Part shown: positions 1-10,190 of the stretch, one piece after another
Position numbering within the stretch: position 1 is the first letter of the stretch
Layout of the letters: every line of letters begins with the position of its first letter
Assembly (NCBI GenBank): GCA_025453975.1
Contig: JALOPI010000002.1
Location: 62,001-126,000, forward strand
From: Syntrophobacteraceae bacterium
GTDB taxonomy: Bacteria > Desulfobacterota > Syntrophobacteria > Syntrophobacterales > Syntrophobacteraceae
DNA: 64,000 nucleotides
Reading direction: 5' to 3'
Position numbers and translations under genes: made by a program
The notes under the pieces: generated by a model
Database searches by the model: none
What the model was told of the DNA's origin: nothing
The model's input: only the letters and a program-made list of their open reading frames with translations

Positions 1-197
1 CGCAGCAGAACGTGTGCATGGTTGATCATCAATGCCCAGGCATAAACGGGAGCTGCCATGACTTCCGACAGCTCACCCAGACGTTGAACGAAGAACCCGC
101 GGTCCTCGTCGTCATCCACGATCCGGCGTCTTTCGATGCCGCGGACGATCACGTGATGCAGCGTGCCTGGGGCATCCAGGCGCTCCCGTCTCGGCAT
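1..197 (-). CDS. REP-associated tyrosine transposase-like (RAYT/IS200-like), N-terminal part, truncated by window edge
   Basis: Reverse-strand translation from 197: MPRRERLDAPGTLHHVIVRGIERRRIVDDDEDRGFFVQRLGELSEVMAAPVYAWALMINHAHVLL; 'MPRxxRxxxPGxxHHVxxRG...YAWxLMxNHxHxLL' is characteristic of Y1/RAYT transposases. Not in ORF track because it runs off the window. Confidence 0.85.
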   Translation of the reverse strand, partial: MPRRERLDAPGTLHHVIVRGIERRRIVDDDEDRGFFVQRLGELSEVMAAPVYAWALMINHAHVLL

Positions 198-248
198 GGA
201 GGCTCCCTCATGTGCATGGTTGAGTGCTCTGAAGCAGCGTAAGGCAAT

Positions 249-1352
249 TTAGTCCACTTTGTCAACAACGTCCCCTAAGGGGTGGAGCTGGCCGATGTCC
301 ATGATGATGACGCTGGAGGCGTCGATGGACCGGGCTGCCGTGACTCGTTTCAGGTCCAGGATGGGGTAACCGATGGGCTCGTTGCCGAGGCGGAAGGCCC
401 CCCACTGGGTGGGGATCATGGTGCGAGCCCCGAGATCTTCGAAAGCGTCGAGGACTTCCGGGGCGTTCATGTGGGCGTAGTGCATGAACCAGCGCGGATG
501 GTAGGCGGTCAGTGGCAGCAGCGCCAGGTCGATCCCGGGATATCGGCGGCCGATCTCGCGGTAGCCGATGAAATAGCCGCTGTCCCCCCCGAAGTACACC
601 GTGCGCTCCGGGGTGATGATGAGAAAGCTGGCCCATAAGGACTTGTTCCTTCCCTGTCCGATGCGACGGGACCAGTGCTGGGCGGGAAGGCACACGATGC
701 GGATGCCGTTGCCGGCATCGACGGTCTGCCACCAATCCATTTCCACTGGCTGGATCCCCGTGTAATCCCGAATGAGCCCCGCCAGTCCCAGGGGGGCGTA
801 AATGCGTCGGGCTCCCGCCGGCAGAGCCTGGAGGGTCGCCTTGTCCAGGTGATCGTAGTGATTGTGGCTCAGGATGACATGGAGCACGCCGGGCAGGCCC
901 CGAAGCTCCTCGAGGGTCAGGGCCGGAGGAGTGAGGCGCCTGGGCAACAGCGCCCGCTCTGAAAGCATGGGATCCAGCAGCCAGTAGTCGCCGCCGAGCC
1001 TCAGGAGAAAGGACCCGTGTCCGAGCCAGGCCACGAAATCTCCGTTGGGCATGGCTTCGATTCTGGCTCTGAGCTCTGGTATGAAAGCCGGCTGGAAGGA
1101 TTCTTCCTCGGGGGTATACGGATCCCCGGGGGTGAGTCGCCATCGGAGGAGTCTGATGAAGCCTCCATGAGGCACTTCCGTCCAGGGATTGAAGAAGCGG
1201 CCGTCCCGATCATGGAGTGCGTAGAGCCCTTCGGGGACGGCGGATTCGACCTGCCTTCGCCAGCGGGCCTCGTCGAAGGGCGGGGGAGCGAGGAATGTGC
1301 AGGAGCTCCCCATCACGGCCAGAAAAAGCATCAGAGCCTTTACAACGTCCAT
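249..1352 (-). CDS. MBL-fold metallohydrolase (UlaG / NAPE-PLD-like)
   Basis: LGHGSFLLRLGGDYWLLDPMLSERA, ILSHNHYDHLDKATL, VYFGGDSGYF, and lipoprotein-like N-terminus (MGSSCT). Confidence 0.85.
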   Translation of the reverse strand: MDVVKALMLFLAVMGSSCTFLAPPPFDEARWRRQVESAVPEGLYALHDRDGRFFNPWTEVPHGGFIRLLRWRLTPGDPYTPEEESFQPAFIPELRARIEAMPNGDFVAWLGHGSFLLRLGGDYWLLDPMLSERALLPRRLTPPALTLEELRGLPGVLHVILSHNHYDHLDKATLQALPAGARRIYAPLGLAGLIRDYTGIQPVEMDWWQTVDAGNGIRIVCLPAQHWSRRIGQGRNKSLWASFLIITPERTVYFGGDSGYFIGYREIGRRYPGIDLALLPLTAYHPRWFMHYAHMNAPEVLDAFEDLGARTMIPTQWGAFRLGNEPIGYPILDLKRVTAARSIDASSVIIMDIGQLHPLGDVVDKVD

Positions 1353-1603
1353 GGTTTTCTGCTTTCATTGTCGAGGCACCGGGCAGGGTCTTCCAGCGTT
1401 CCCATGAATCCGGACCGGTGCCGGGTGCGTGTGGCGCACGAGCCGCGGGACGCCCGCTGCAATGGTCCGTGCCAGCATGATAGGAACGGAGGGTGTGGAT
1501 GGAAACCCCGGCTTGCAGCGTGGGGATTGGAGGATTGGTCTGGGAAGGACGCGGTTCCCGAGGTTGAAGCACGGCGGCCGGATCATGAACTGTCGTTATT
1601 AAA

Positions 1604-3766
1604 ATGGGGAAAGTCATGGAGCGCCTGCTTATCGTTTACAGGGGCCGAGGGCGATTCAAGCCGTCCTACCTCCTCTTCATGCTCCCGGTGATCAGCTGCC
1701 TGGCTCTGGGCCCGGCTCCACATCCAGCCGAAGCCTCTTTTCCAGACCGTCACCAGCTGCAGGTCCAGTTGCGCCTGGAGGAAAGGAGCATCGCCGTCGC
1801 GTGTGACATCATCCTGAGCTCTCGCCCCGATGATCACCTGAGCGTCCACATCGCTCCCCGTGCCAGGGTGCGGTCCGCGTGGGTGGCGGGCGCTGCGGCG
1901 CCCTTCACTTTCGAGGCCGGCGAGCTGCTCATCCCGCTGCCACCGTCTCGCGGAGCCGATCCAGTGACGGTGCGTTTCTCCTACGAAGCCGTTTTCGACG
2001 ATCCATTGCCCAATGATCCCCTGAGCACTGACAACCCTGGATTCGGAGTCACGGGGACGATTGGCCCGCAAGGGGCTTTTCTGCTTCCCGGCTGCGGGTG
2101 GTATCCCAGGATTGCCGGACGTCCGGCATCGGTACTCCTGGAGGTGGCCGCTCCCCGGGGGATTTACGCCGTTACCGCCGGCCGGCTCATCGGGCACCAG
2201 GAGCGCGGTGACCAAAGCCTTTCCACCTGGGAGATCGAGCCTGTCGTGGAGGGGGTGGCCCTATCGGCCGGTCCCTACGTTGTGGAGTCTCGGAACACCG
2301 GGAAGGTGCCGGTCTACACCTACCTGTTTCCCGAGAGCGCTCACCTTTCGGCCCGATATCTCGAAGCCGCGGCATGGCATCTGGATTTCCACGAGGCCCT
2401 GCACGGCCCCTATGCATTTCCAAAATTTGCCATTGTCGAGAATTTCTTCCCCACGGGATACGGGTTTCCCTCCTATACGCTCCTGGGCACGACCGTGCTG
2501 AGGCTGCCCTTCATTCCGGACACCAGCCTGAAGCATGAGGTGGCGCACAACTGGTGGGGCAACGGGGTCCTGGTGGCCCGCGAATCGGGCAACTGGGCCG
2601 AAGGGCTGACGACCTACGTGGCCGATTATCTGAGGGAGGAGCGCTCCTCGGCGGAGGAAGGGCTGAGGTACCGCCGGCAGATCCTCCAGGAGTATGCGGC
2701 GCTGGCCGCCTCAAACGAGGACTTCCCTCTCTCCCGGTTCCTGGGACGCACGAGCCCGGCGACCCGGGCCGTGGGGTATGGCAAGTCGGCCTTCGTTTTC
2801 CACATGATCCGTCAGCGGATCGGAGACGATCGCTTCTGGCGGTCGCTCCAGCGCCTCTACCGCGAGCGGCTGTTTCAGGAGACTTCCTGGGAGGACCTCA
2901 GACAGGTTTTCACCGAAACGGGGGCCTGGAGCCCCGCGGAGTCCAGGAGGTTTTTTGACCAGTGGGTTCAGCAGGCCGGCGCCCCCCGACTCGAGCTCCG
3001 TGAAGTCCGTCGGCGGCAGGTGGATGGTGGATGGACCGCCGAAGGGGTTCTGGCGCAGCCCGGATCTTCCTACGACCTCAGATTTCCCCTGCAGCTGGAG
3101 ACGGACGGAGGCGTGGAAAAACAGGTCATTTTCATACATGGCGGCTCAGCGGCCTTCAGCTTCCGGTCGCCCCATCGGCCGGAGCGGCTGGTGGGGGACC
3201 CCGAGGCTCACGTCCTCAGGCACCTCGCCCCCGAGGAAGTCCCTCCCTCCGTCAACAGCGTCAAGGGCTCGCGAAGCCTCGTGGCCGTTCTGGCCTCATC
3301 GGCCGGCGCCGGCGTCGAGCAGACGTTCCAGGCCTTTTTGGAAAGCCTGGGCCAGGGCAGCGCTCCGATGTCGAGGGAGGACCGGTTGAAGCCTTCCGAC
3401 GTGGAAGGTCGGGACGTGGTCCTCTTTGGAAGGCCCAGGCCGGAAACCCTCCAGTGGCTCCTCCCCTCGCGTCCCAACGGGATCCAGCTCTCGGGGGACG
3501 GGTTCTCCTACGAGGGACAGGAAGCCGAAGGATCCGGCGACTGCCTTTTCGGCGTCTTCAAGGATCCATTGCGGAAAGGCAGCCTGACGGCTCTCTTTTA
3601 TCCCCTGGAGGATACCTCCGCCGAATCCGTAACCGCCGCCGTCCGCAAGATCACTCATTACGGAAAGTACAGCGTCCTCACCTTCGCGGACGGAGCCAAC
3701 TGCGGCAAGGCCATCTGGCCCGTGACCGAATCCCCCCTCATCTTCACGTTCAAGGATGCCCCATGA
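1604..3766 (+). CDS. M1-family metallopeptidase (aminopeptidase N-like), exported
   Basis: Zn site HEVAHNWWGNG...WAEGLTTYVADY (HExxH-x18-E); hydrophobic N-terminal segment. Confidence 0.85.
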   Translation: MGKVMERLLIVYRGRGRFKPSYLLFMLPVISCLALGPAPHPAEASFPDRHQLQVQLRLEERSIAVACDIILSSRPDDHLSVHIAPRARVRSAWVAGAAAPFTFEAGELLIPLPPSRGADPVTVRFSYEAVFDDPLPNDPLSTDNPGFGVTGTIGPQGAFLLPGCGWYPRIAGRPASVLLEVAAPRGIYAVTAGRLIGHQERGDQSLSTWEIEPVVEGVALSAGPYVVESRNTGKVPVYTYLFPESAHLSARYLEAAAWHLDFHEALHGPYAFPKFAIVENFFPTGYGFPSYTLLGTTVLRLPFIPDTSLKHEVAHNWWGNGVLVARESGNWAEGLTTYVADYLREERSSAEEGLRYRRQILQEYAALAASNEDFPLSRFLGRTSPATRAVGYGKSAFVFHMIRQRIGDDRFWRSLQRLYRERLFQETSWEDLRQVFTETGAWSPAESRRFFDQWVQQAGAPRLELREVRRRQVDGGWTAEGVLAQPGSSYDLRFPLQLETDGGVEKQVIFIHGGSAAFSFRSPHRPERLVGDPEAHVLRHLAPEEVPPSVNSVKGSRSLVAVLASSAGAGVEQTFQAFLESLGQGSAPMSREDRLKPSDVEGRDVVLFGRPRPETLQWLLPSRPNGIQLSGDGFSYEGQEAEGSGDCLFGVFKDPLRKGSLTALFYPLEDTSAESVTAAVRKITHYGKYSVLTFADGANCGKAIWPVTESPLIFTFKDAP

Positions 3767-4614
3767 CCCTGACGAGGTGCGGCTCCATTCTGCTGTTCTT
3801 GAGTCTGCTCCTGCCCGGGCATTCCCGTGCCTGGTCGAGTCTTTCCCTTTGGGATGTGTCCATGGGGAAGGAGATGTCCCTGGAGCAGTTCCTGGCCGAG
3901 CTGAGACCCTCCAGCATGGTGCTGGTGGGGGAGCAGCACGGCCAGGCGGACCACCATGCCGCTCAGCTCCAGATCATCCTGGCGCTGCACCGGTCGGGGA
4001 AACCGCTGGCAGTGGCGCTGGAGATGTTTGAGCATCGGAGCCAGGCCGTCCTCGACCAGTGGGTGGCCGGCCAGATGGATGAGAGCTCGTTCGTGCCTCG
4101 CTTCAGGGCCAACTGGGGTGACAACTGGCCGCATTATCGCGAGATCTTCATTGCCTGCCGCGACAGGGGAATCCCCATGGTGGGGGTCAACGTCCCCCGC
4201 GAGATCACCTCCCAGGTGGCCAGAAGCGGCTTTTCGTCCCTGGAGCCCGAGCAGCTTGGCCTTTTGCCGCGGGTATCCTGTCGCGTGGATCCTGAATACC
4301 TGGAGCTCATGCGTCAGGCCCATGGGCACGGTCAAGGGGGGGATGAGGCTTTCACTCGTTTCTGCGAGGCCCAGCTGGTCTGGGACACCTCCATGGCCGT
4401 CTATTCCCTCGATTACCTCAAGCGGAATCCCGAACGGACGGTGATCCTCCTGACGGGCTCCGTCCACGCCTGGAAGAAGGGGGTTCCCGCCCAAATGCAG
4501 CGACTGAGCCCGGGCACGGGCTTCAAGGTGATCCTTCCCGAAACCGCCGGGCGTTTTGAAAAGGCGAGCGTAACCCCGGCGGATGCAGACTATTTGATCC
4601 TCGTGGGCCGCTGA
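3763..4614 (+). CDS. ChaN-family (haem-binding uptake, Tiki-like) lipoprotein/secreted protein
   Basis: MTLTRCGSILLFLSLLLPGHSRAW signal peptide; VLVGEQHGQADHHAAQLQIILALHRSGKPLAVALEMFEHRSQAVLDQW. ATGA overlap with the upstream M1 gene. Confidence 0.8.
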   Translation: MTLTRCGSILLFLSLLLPGHSRAWSSLSLWDVSMGKEMSLEQFLAELRPSSMVLVGEQHGQADHHAAQLQIILALHRSGKPLAVALEMFEHRSQAVLDQWVAGQMDESSFVPRFRANWGDNWPHYREIFIACRDRGIPMVGVNVPREITSQVARSGFSSLEPEQLGLLPRVSCRVDPEYLELMRQAHGHGQGGDEAFTRFCEAQLVWDTSMAVYSLDYLKRNPERTVILLTGSVHAWKKGVPAQMQRLSPGTGFKVILPETAGRFEKASVTPADADYLILVGR

Positions 4615-4684
4615 TCCGGGGGCTTCTGGCTTCCCCTTCGTTCCGGCCGCCCCGGCGGGCCAGGGGTATCGACCTGATTCGGAG

Positions 4685-5383
4685 TCAGTATGCCGCAAGG
4701 AGCTTTCTGAGCTCGGCAGCCTCCGGAGGAGGTGCTGCCTGGCCGGACAGCAGAGCCTGAGCCGAAACAGCTTGGCCGTGGTAATCCCTGTTCTCATAGT
4801 CGTTGGCCGAGACCACGACACCTTCCAGGGATCCCTCCAGGGAAGGATCGGATATTTTTCCGTAATAGTAGATCGATGCGGTGGGGGCCGCTCCCACGAT
4901 GACCCGTCTGGGTCCCGGTGCCAAGGAAACGCTCGCCCCCAGGTAGACGTTTTCTCCCGACACCAGCGCGTTCAGGGCAGCGGCATCGTTGATCACCAGG
5001 ATGAATTCCCCCAGCACATCCTCGATCTCCCCGCCGAATCCCGCGCTTCCCGACGCCAGAGCGAAAGGACCGCTCCATCCCGCTGCCGTTCTCGCGACAA
5101 GGATCCCCTTGCTGCTCCTGCCGCTCAGCACTTGTCCCGTGCGGAGCCGGGGGGAAAGCTTATGGACGGTGAGGAAGGCAATCCCTCGAGCGCTGCGCAG
5201 GACCTGCCCGGGGATGGTGGGCTGGGGGCCGGCCTGAAATTGCTCCAGAATGGAAACGGCCCGGTCGACGTCATCCTGCATCCCGGAAGCACGGGCTGCC
5301 GTTGGGCTCGCTACCGCCACAAGAACCATCATGATTCCCATGATCCCGAAGCTCAGCATCACCTCATCCTCCTGTGGGCTCAT
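4685..5383 (-). CDS. SYLF (YSC84/DUF500) domain lipid-binding-like secreted protein
   Basis: AVSILEQFQ...IPGQVLRSARGIAFLTVHK...GRSSKGILVARTAAGWSGPFALASGSAGFGGEIEDVLGEFILVINDAAALNALVSGENVYLGASVSLAPGPRR typical of SYLF. Confidence 0.8.
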   Translation of the reverse strand: MSPQEDEVMLSFGIMGIMMVLVAVASPTAARASGMQDDVDRAVSILEQFQAGPQPTIPGQVLRSARGIAFLTVHKLSPRLRTGQVLSGRSSKGILVARTAAGWSGPFALASGSAGFGGEIEDVLGEFILVINDAAALNALVSGENVYLGASVSLAPGPRRVIVGAAPTASIYYYGKISDPSLEGSLEGVVVSANDYENRDYHGQAVSAQALLSGQAAPPPEAAELRKLLAAY

Positions 5384-5756
5384 CGTGAAAAGCGTTGCCG
5401 TAATGGATTCCTTCAGCGTCTCATGGAGTCATTCTCCGGGGGACCCGGCCTTGTGTCAATCGTCTTTTGGGAATCGGCGAGAGCATCCAGGTGGCATCCG
5501 TGGACTTCAGGGCTCATGACAAGGGCTCGAATCCACCGTGTCGCCCGCTGTCGGAAGCCGTATTGGTATTGACATGCGACGATGCGGCGGAATATATGGG
5601 CTCAAGAAAAAATTCTCAAAGTGAAGGGTCCCCGGGACATTCGTGCTCCCGGGAAAAGGGCCAGGGATGCAGCGGCCTCCAGGAATCGACCTGTGAGGTG
5701 GGCGCCCTCGCCTCGGGTGAAGGGTGAAGAAACTGATTCTGAAGGAGTGACGTCAC

Positions 5757-6083
5757 ATGGCAGATTTTTACGTCAATATCCATTTGGATGATGAAAAGCT
5801 CGGCAAGGCTGAGGCAGCCGGTCTTTCCGGCGAGATCAAGGAAATCGACGGTAAGAAGACGATCCAGGTGGGCATGAGCAAGATGGATCAGAAGAAGCTG
5901 GTGAAGGGATTTCCCGGTCTGGCCTTCGATGCCGCCAACGCTTGCACGCTGCCTCCGGAGGCGGAGAACATCCTCATGGGCTTCGTTCTGGATCTCAAGA
6001 CGTCGGACGTGATGAAATACGCCATCATGAAGCTCTTCAACCCCTTGGCCGGCAAATCCCTGAGATCGGCCTCCTCGGCCTAG
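5757..6083 (+). CDS. hypothetical protein, 108 aa
   Basis: ORF with RBS-like GAAGGAG upstream; MADFYVNIHLDDEKLGKAEAAGL...; no family recognised. Confidence 0.6.
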   Translation: MADFYVNIHLDDEKLGKAEAAGLSGEIKEIDGKKTIQVGMSKMDQKKLVKGFPGLAFDAANACTLPPEAENILMGFVLDLKTSDVMKYAIMKLFNPLAGKSLRSASSA

Positions 6084-6275
6084 TTCCGGAGCGAGGTTTC
6101 CAGTCGGTGCGCCGAACTGTAGTTGTTCCCTCTCCCCCGGACAGGGGAGAGGGGGCTTCAAAATTCAAAGGGGCTCCCGTTTACCGCCGTCGCTGGAGCC
6201 ATGCGCGGAGGCGTTGCCGCGGATGCTCTTCGGCCATGGATCCGCGCGAATCGTTCCTCGATAGAGGGCCGTCCC

Positions 6276-7835
6276 TCATGCATTCCCCGGCGGTTCTGTC
6301 GATGCCGCGTCGAGGCATCGTCGGACCAGCCCCGCCAGCTGCCTGCGACCCAAGGGCTTCATGGCAACCTCTCGGACGCCCACCTCGCGGGCGGTTTCTT
6401 CCGTCAGTCGCTCGTTGAACCCCGTGCAGAGAATGAAGGGCATCCCGGGTCGCTCCCTGAGCATCTCCCGCGCCAGATCCACCCCCGTCATCTCCGGCAT
6501 GGTGAAGTCGGCAATGACCAGATCGTATGACCCCGGGTCGGACTGGAACAGCTCCAGGGCTTCCACGGCACTGGTTCGGGTTTTCACGTCGTACCCGAGC
6601 AGCAGCAGCATGGTCGCAACGGTCCTGGCCACCATCTCATCGTCGTCCACCAGGAGAATGCCCTCGGACCCCCCCGGCAGATCCTCATACGTGTCCGTGA
6701 GGCTCTCGGGCTCCACCTGGGCCGCAGGGAGGTAAATCTCAAAGACACTGCCTCGACCCGCCTCACTCCGGACCGCGATGGCTCCTCCATGCCGCTGGAC
6801 GATCCCGTGCACCACGGCCAGCCCCAGACCGGTTCCCTCGCCGGGAGCCTTGGTGGTGAAGTACGGTTCGAAGATGCGCCCCATCGTCTCCTCATTCATT
6901 CCACATCCAGAGTCCTCGACCCTGAGCCTCAGGTAAGCTCCCGGCTGCAGGTCCAGCTCGGACAAGGCGGCCATATCGCAGGGGGCCATGGATACGTTAC
7001 GGAGGGAGACCTGAAGGACGCCGCTGCCTGCCATGGCATGCGCCGCATTGGTGCAAAGATTGACGATGATCTGGTGGATCTGGGTTCCATCCACCAGGGC
7101 AGTGCCCTCCTCGATGTGCTGCCGGACCTCGATGGTGGCGGGCAGGGTGGCCTTCAGAAGCTTCAGGGCTTCCTTGACGACCGAATCGACGTTCATGGGG
7201 ATGATGGGCTGCTCGTGCTGATTTCGACTGAAGGCCAGGATCTGCCCGACGAGCTGGCGCGCACGGCCTCCGGCCCGGAGAACCTGCTCGAGGAGCTCCC
7301 GCTGGGGGGCATGGGTGCTCATGTCGCCCAGGACAATTTCGGTATAGCCGACGATGGGGGCCAGGATATTGTTGAAATCGTGGGCAATGCCGCCCGCCAG
7401 GGTCCCGATGGACTCGAGCCTCTGCGCCTGCGCCGCGCGGGCCTGGAGCTTTTCTCGCTCGGCGTGATGCTTGTACAGGGCGATCTCTATGGCGGACCGC
7501 AGCTCGCGATCCCCGAAAGGCTTGATGATGAAGCCATAGGGCTCCGCGCGCTTGGCCCGCTCGATGGTCACATCTTCCGAGAATGCGGTGAGAAAAATGA
7601 CGGGAAGGTTGAATCGACTGCGGACGGCTTCCGCGGTCTCGACTCCGTCCCGGGGGCCATCGATCCGGATGTCCATGAGGACCAGGTCGGGATGCCGGAG
7701 CGACACCATCTCGAGGCACTCCTCGCCACTGGTGGCCATGCCCACGGCCTGGTAGCCCATGGTCTCGAGCCGGTCCGAAATGTCCCGGGAAACGATGGCT
7801 TCGTCTTCGACCACGAGGATGCGCGGAGGCTTCAT
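6276..7835 (-). CDS. hybrid sensor kinase: receiver - HisKA/HATPase - receiver
   Basis: N-terminal receiver (ILVVEDEAIVSRDI...PDLVLMDIRI), HisKA (GGIAHDFNNILAPIVGY), HATPase (VNLCTNAAHAM, DSGCGM, GTGLGLAVVHGIV), C-terminal receiver (ILLVDDDEMVARTV...YDLVIADFTMPEMTG). ATG at 7835 preferred; a GTG start at 7979 is possible. Confidence 0.85.
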   Translation of the reverse strand: MKPPRILVVEDEAIVSRDISDRLETMGYQAVGMATSGEECLEMVSLRHPDLVLMDIRIDGPRDGVETAEAVRSRFNLPVIFLTAFSEDVTIERAKRAEPYGFIIKPFGDRELRSAIEIALYKHHAEREKLQARAAQAQRLESIGTLAGGIAHDFNNILAPIVGYTEIVLGDMSTHAPQRELLEQVLRAGGRARQLVGQILAFSRNQHEQPIIPMNVDSVVKEALKLLKATLPATIEVRQHIEEGTALVDGTQIHQIIVNLCTNAAHAMAGSGVLQVSLRNVSMAPCDMAALSELDLQPGAYLRLRVEDSGCGMNEETMGRIFEPYFTTKAPGEGTGLGLAVVHGIVQRHGGAIAVRSEAGRGSVFEIYLPAAQVEPESLTDTYEDLPGGSEGILLVDDDEMVARTVATMLLLLGYDVKTRTSAVEALELFQSDPGSYDLVIADFTMPEMTGVDLAREMLRERPGMPFILCTGFNERLTEETAREVGVREVAMKPLGRRQLAGLVRRCLDAASTEPPGNA

Positions 7836-7975
7836 GACGGATCTCCCGCACGATGGTCCCAATGTCCGGCCCTGAATCACTGAAGCCCTCCATTCAGGGG
7901 TGGTGTTCTCAGAGGAAGATATCTTGAGACCCTCCGTCGTGATGCCGCTGCCATGGCTGCTCCCATCGGGGAGGC

Positions 7976-9652
7976 TCACAGCGAGCTCACGGGGAGTCGC
8001 ACCTCGAAGGAGGCCGACTCCTGGGTCTGCTTCCAGTGGATGGTGCCCTCGTGGGCTTCCAGGATTTTCCGCGTCATGAGCAGCCCAAAGCCCACGCCCA
8101 GCGTTTTGCCGGAAAAGTCGAAGCCTGAAAGCACCTTGCCCACCTCATCGGGGATGGTCCATCCCCTTCCCGATATGAAGATTCGAACCTCTCCGGCGGC
8201 CCCTCCCGACGGCAGCTCCACCTGGATGACGGCGGACTCCTCCTCCACCAGCTGAACCACCGTCTTGAGGAGCTGCTGGATGGCCTTGCGAATGGCCTTG
8301 GCATCGATGAGCAGGGGCAGGAGCTCCCGTCCGTAGTTTCGAATGACCTCGATCCGCTTCTCTTCCATGAGATTCCGGAGCTCCTCGATGGCTTCGTCCA
8401 AAACCCCGATGAGATCGCTTTCGCTGAAGGTCGGCTGGTAGGGTTGGCTCACCGCGACCACACCCTTGAAAACCTGCTCCAGGCGAGAGGATTCCTGGAT
8501 GATGATGCTGGCGTACTTGAGCAGCTCGTTTTTCTCTTCGACGTTTCGGGCCAGCCGCTGGGCGAAGCCCCCAATGGCCATGAGGGGGTTCCTGATTTCG
8601 TGGGCCACGGCATCGAGCACGTTCTCGACAGCCTTTTTCTTGTCCATGAGGGCGTCCGAAAGGCACCAGTCGCCCGATCCCTGGTGCTCGGTGACGAGCT
8701 GGACGAACTTCTCGATGTTCAGCTGGAGGGTGCCGTTGATGCGCGCCAGGGCCACGTTGGCCTTTTCCAGGGCCTCCAGGATATCCTTGTCGGTGCTGGG
8801 CCGCAGGCGCAGAGCTTCCGCCGCTTCCTCCACCTGGAAGAAGGTCCGGCAGAGGATCTCGCTCACCTGCTCGGCGGACACGCCGATGGAAGCCGCCGTC
8901 TTCTGGATGATCTCGAAATCGGTTCGCCTGCCGAAGAAGAGCTGAGAGGCCGACCGCGCCAGCTCGAGGATCCTGGCCGGGATCGGTCGGCCATCCGCCA
9001 GGGCCTCGGGCCCGTGGAACCGCTGGGCCTCCACCAGGCTCTCGGGAAAATGCCATCGTTGAAGAACCACGCGGCCCACGGCTCGGTGGTCCAGGCCCAG
9101 ATGCTCCCGCTCCCAGTGGAGCGTTTCGGCCAGGGAGACGCTCCCGCCGGGGAAGCAGTCTCTCTGGGTGGCGGGGCAGATCTGGAAGAGGAGCAGCATC
9201 CCCATTTCCAGGATCAGTCCGCCCACGAACGCCTCTTCCTCGCTGAGGTCTGAATTCCCGAGGCACCGCGCGAAGTTCTGAGCAATGATCCCCCGGTAGA
9301 GGGAGGTCTTCCAGAACCGTTCGTAATCCATGCCCCCCACCCTGCCCATGGGGAACCCGTCCCGGAGCGAAACGGTGAGCGCCATGACCCGGAGTCGATT
9401 GAACCCCATGAGCAGGGCTGCGTCGGCGATGGAGGAGACCTGGCGGCGCCGCGCATAGGCGGCGGAGTTGGCCACCTTGATGAGGCGCGTGGTGAGGCCC
9501 GGGTCCTGCTCGATGATCCGTGCCAGACTCCTGGGAGTGGCCTTCTCGTCCGCGGCCAGCTCCACCAGCTGCATGAGCAGGGGGGAAGGGGACGGGAAGG
9601 TGTCCCACTCCACCAGCCGCCGCAGGATTACACTTCGCTCCTCCCTCTCCAT
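7976..9652 (-). CDS. HDOD domain fused to histidine-kinase-like module
   Basis: HDOD: WDTFPSPSPLLMQLVELAADEKATPRSLARIIEQDPGLTTRLIKVANSAAY; HisKA-like AHEIRNPLMAIGGFAQRLA; degenerate HATPase at C-terminus. Confidence 0.8.
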   Translation of the reverse strand: MEREERSVILRRLVEWDTFPSPSPLLMQLVELAADEKATPRSLARIIEQDPGLTTRLIKVANSAAYARRRQVSSIADAALLMGFNRLRVMALTVSLRDGFPMGRVGGMDYERFWKTSLYRGIIAQNFARCLGNSDLSEEEAFVGGLILEMGMLLLFQICPATQRDCFPGGSVSLAETLHWEREHLGLDHRAVGRVVLQRWHFPESLVEAQRFHGPEALADGRPIPARILELARSASQLFFGRRTDFEIIQKTAASIGVSAEQVSEILCRTFFQVEEAAEALRLRPSTDKDILEALEKANVALARINGTLQLNIEKFVQLVTEHQGSGDWCLSDALMDKKKAVENVLDAVAHEIRNPLMAIGGFAQRLARNVEEKNELLKYASIIIQESSRLEQVFKGVVAVSQPYQPTFSESDLIGVLDEAIEELRNLMEEKRIEVIRNYGRELLPLLIDAKAIRKAIQQLLKTVVQLVEEESAVIQVELPSGGAAGEVRIFISGRGWTIPDEVGKVLSGFDFSGKTLGVGFGLLMTRKILEAHEGTIHWKQTQESASFEVRLPVSSL

Positions 9653-10089
9653 TCTCCAAATCTCCTTGGCCGGGCAGCCCCGCGATCGACTGCCGTGCAC
9701 TCAATGGCAAGTCATCCCGAACACTCGTGGATGGTCCGGATCGGGATCAGGAATGAACGCGCACCGGGTTGGCCGGCAGTGCGGCGGCCACGGGGTGGAC
9801 AAGAGCGCATGCCTTGGCCGCGGCGAAGCGCCCTGAGTGCAACGGGAGCCGGGGGAGGCGAAACGGCAATGGCGAGCGCCAGGCTTTTGGCCGTCATCGA
9901 GTGCGGAATGGGGGGCGGTGGCTCCCCGCGTATCCTCATGATGTACCATCCTTTTTGGGACAACCCGAGCATGTAATGCCTCAAATAATTATGATCCAAA
10001 ACGTGCTCATAAGGCAACAGGCATGACAGGGGCGGACGCCAGCATCCCGGTTATTGGCATATATTCCCAGAGGGTGGGGCAAAATCTAC

Positions 10090-10190
10090 GGGACTCGGAT
10101 GAGCGCTGATGAGCTCCGATCTTCGCTGATTCTCCATTTCTTCTGTATTCATCAGCTTGAATCACTGCTCATCATGCGAATCAGCGTCCC
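10090..10190. repeat. 101-bp dispersed palindrome-ended repeat, copy 1
   Basis: GGGACTCGGATGAGCGCTGATGAG...CATCATGCGAATCAGCGTCCC; ends GGGAC/GTCCC inverted; similar to 29082-29182. Confidence 0.75.

Noticed and set aside
12-242. 76-aa plus-strand ORF at the window start
   Set aside because: The opposite strand encodes a convincing RAYT transposase N-terminus.
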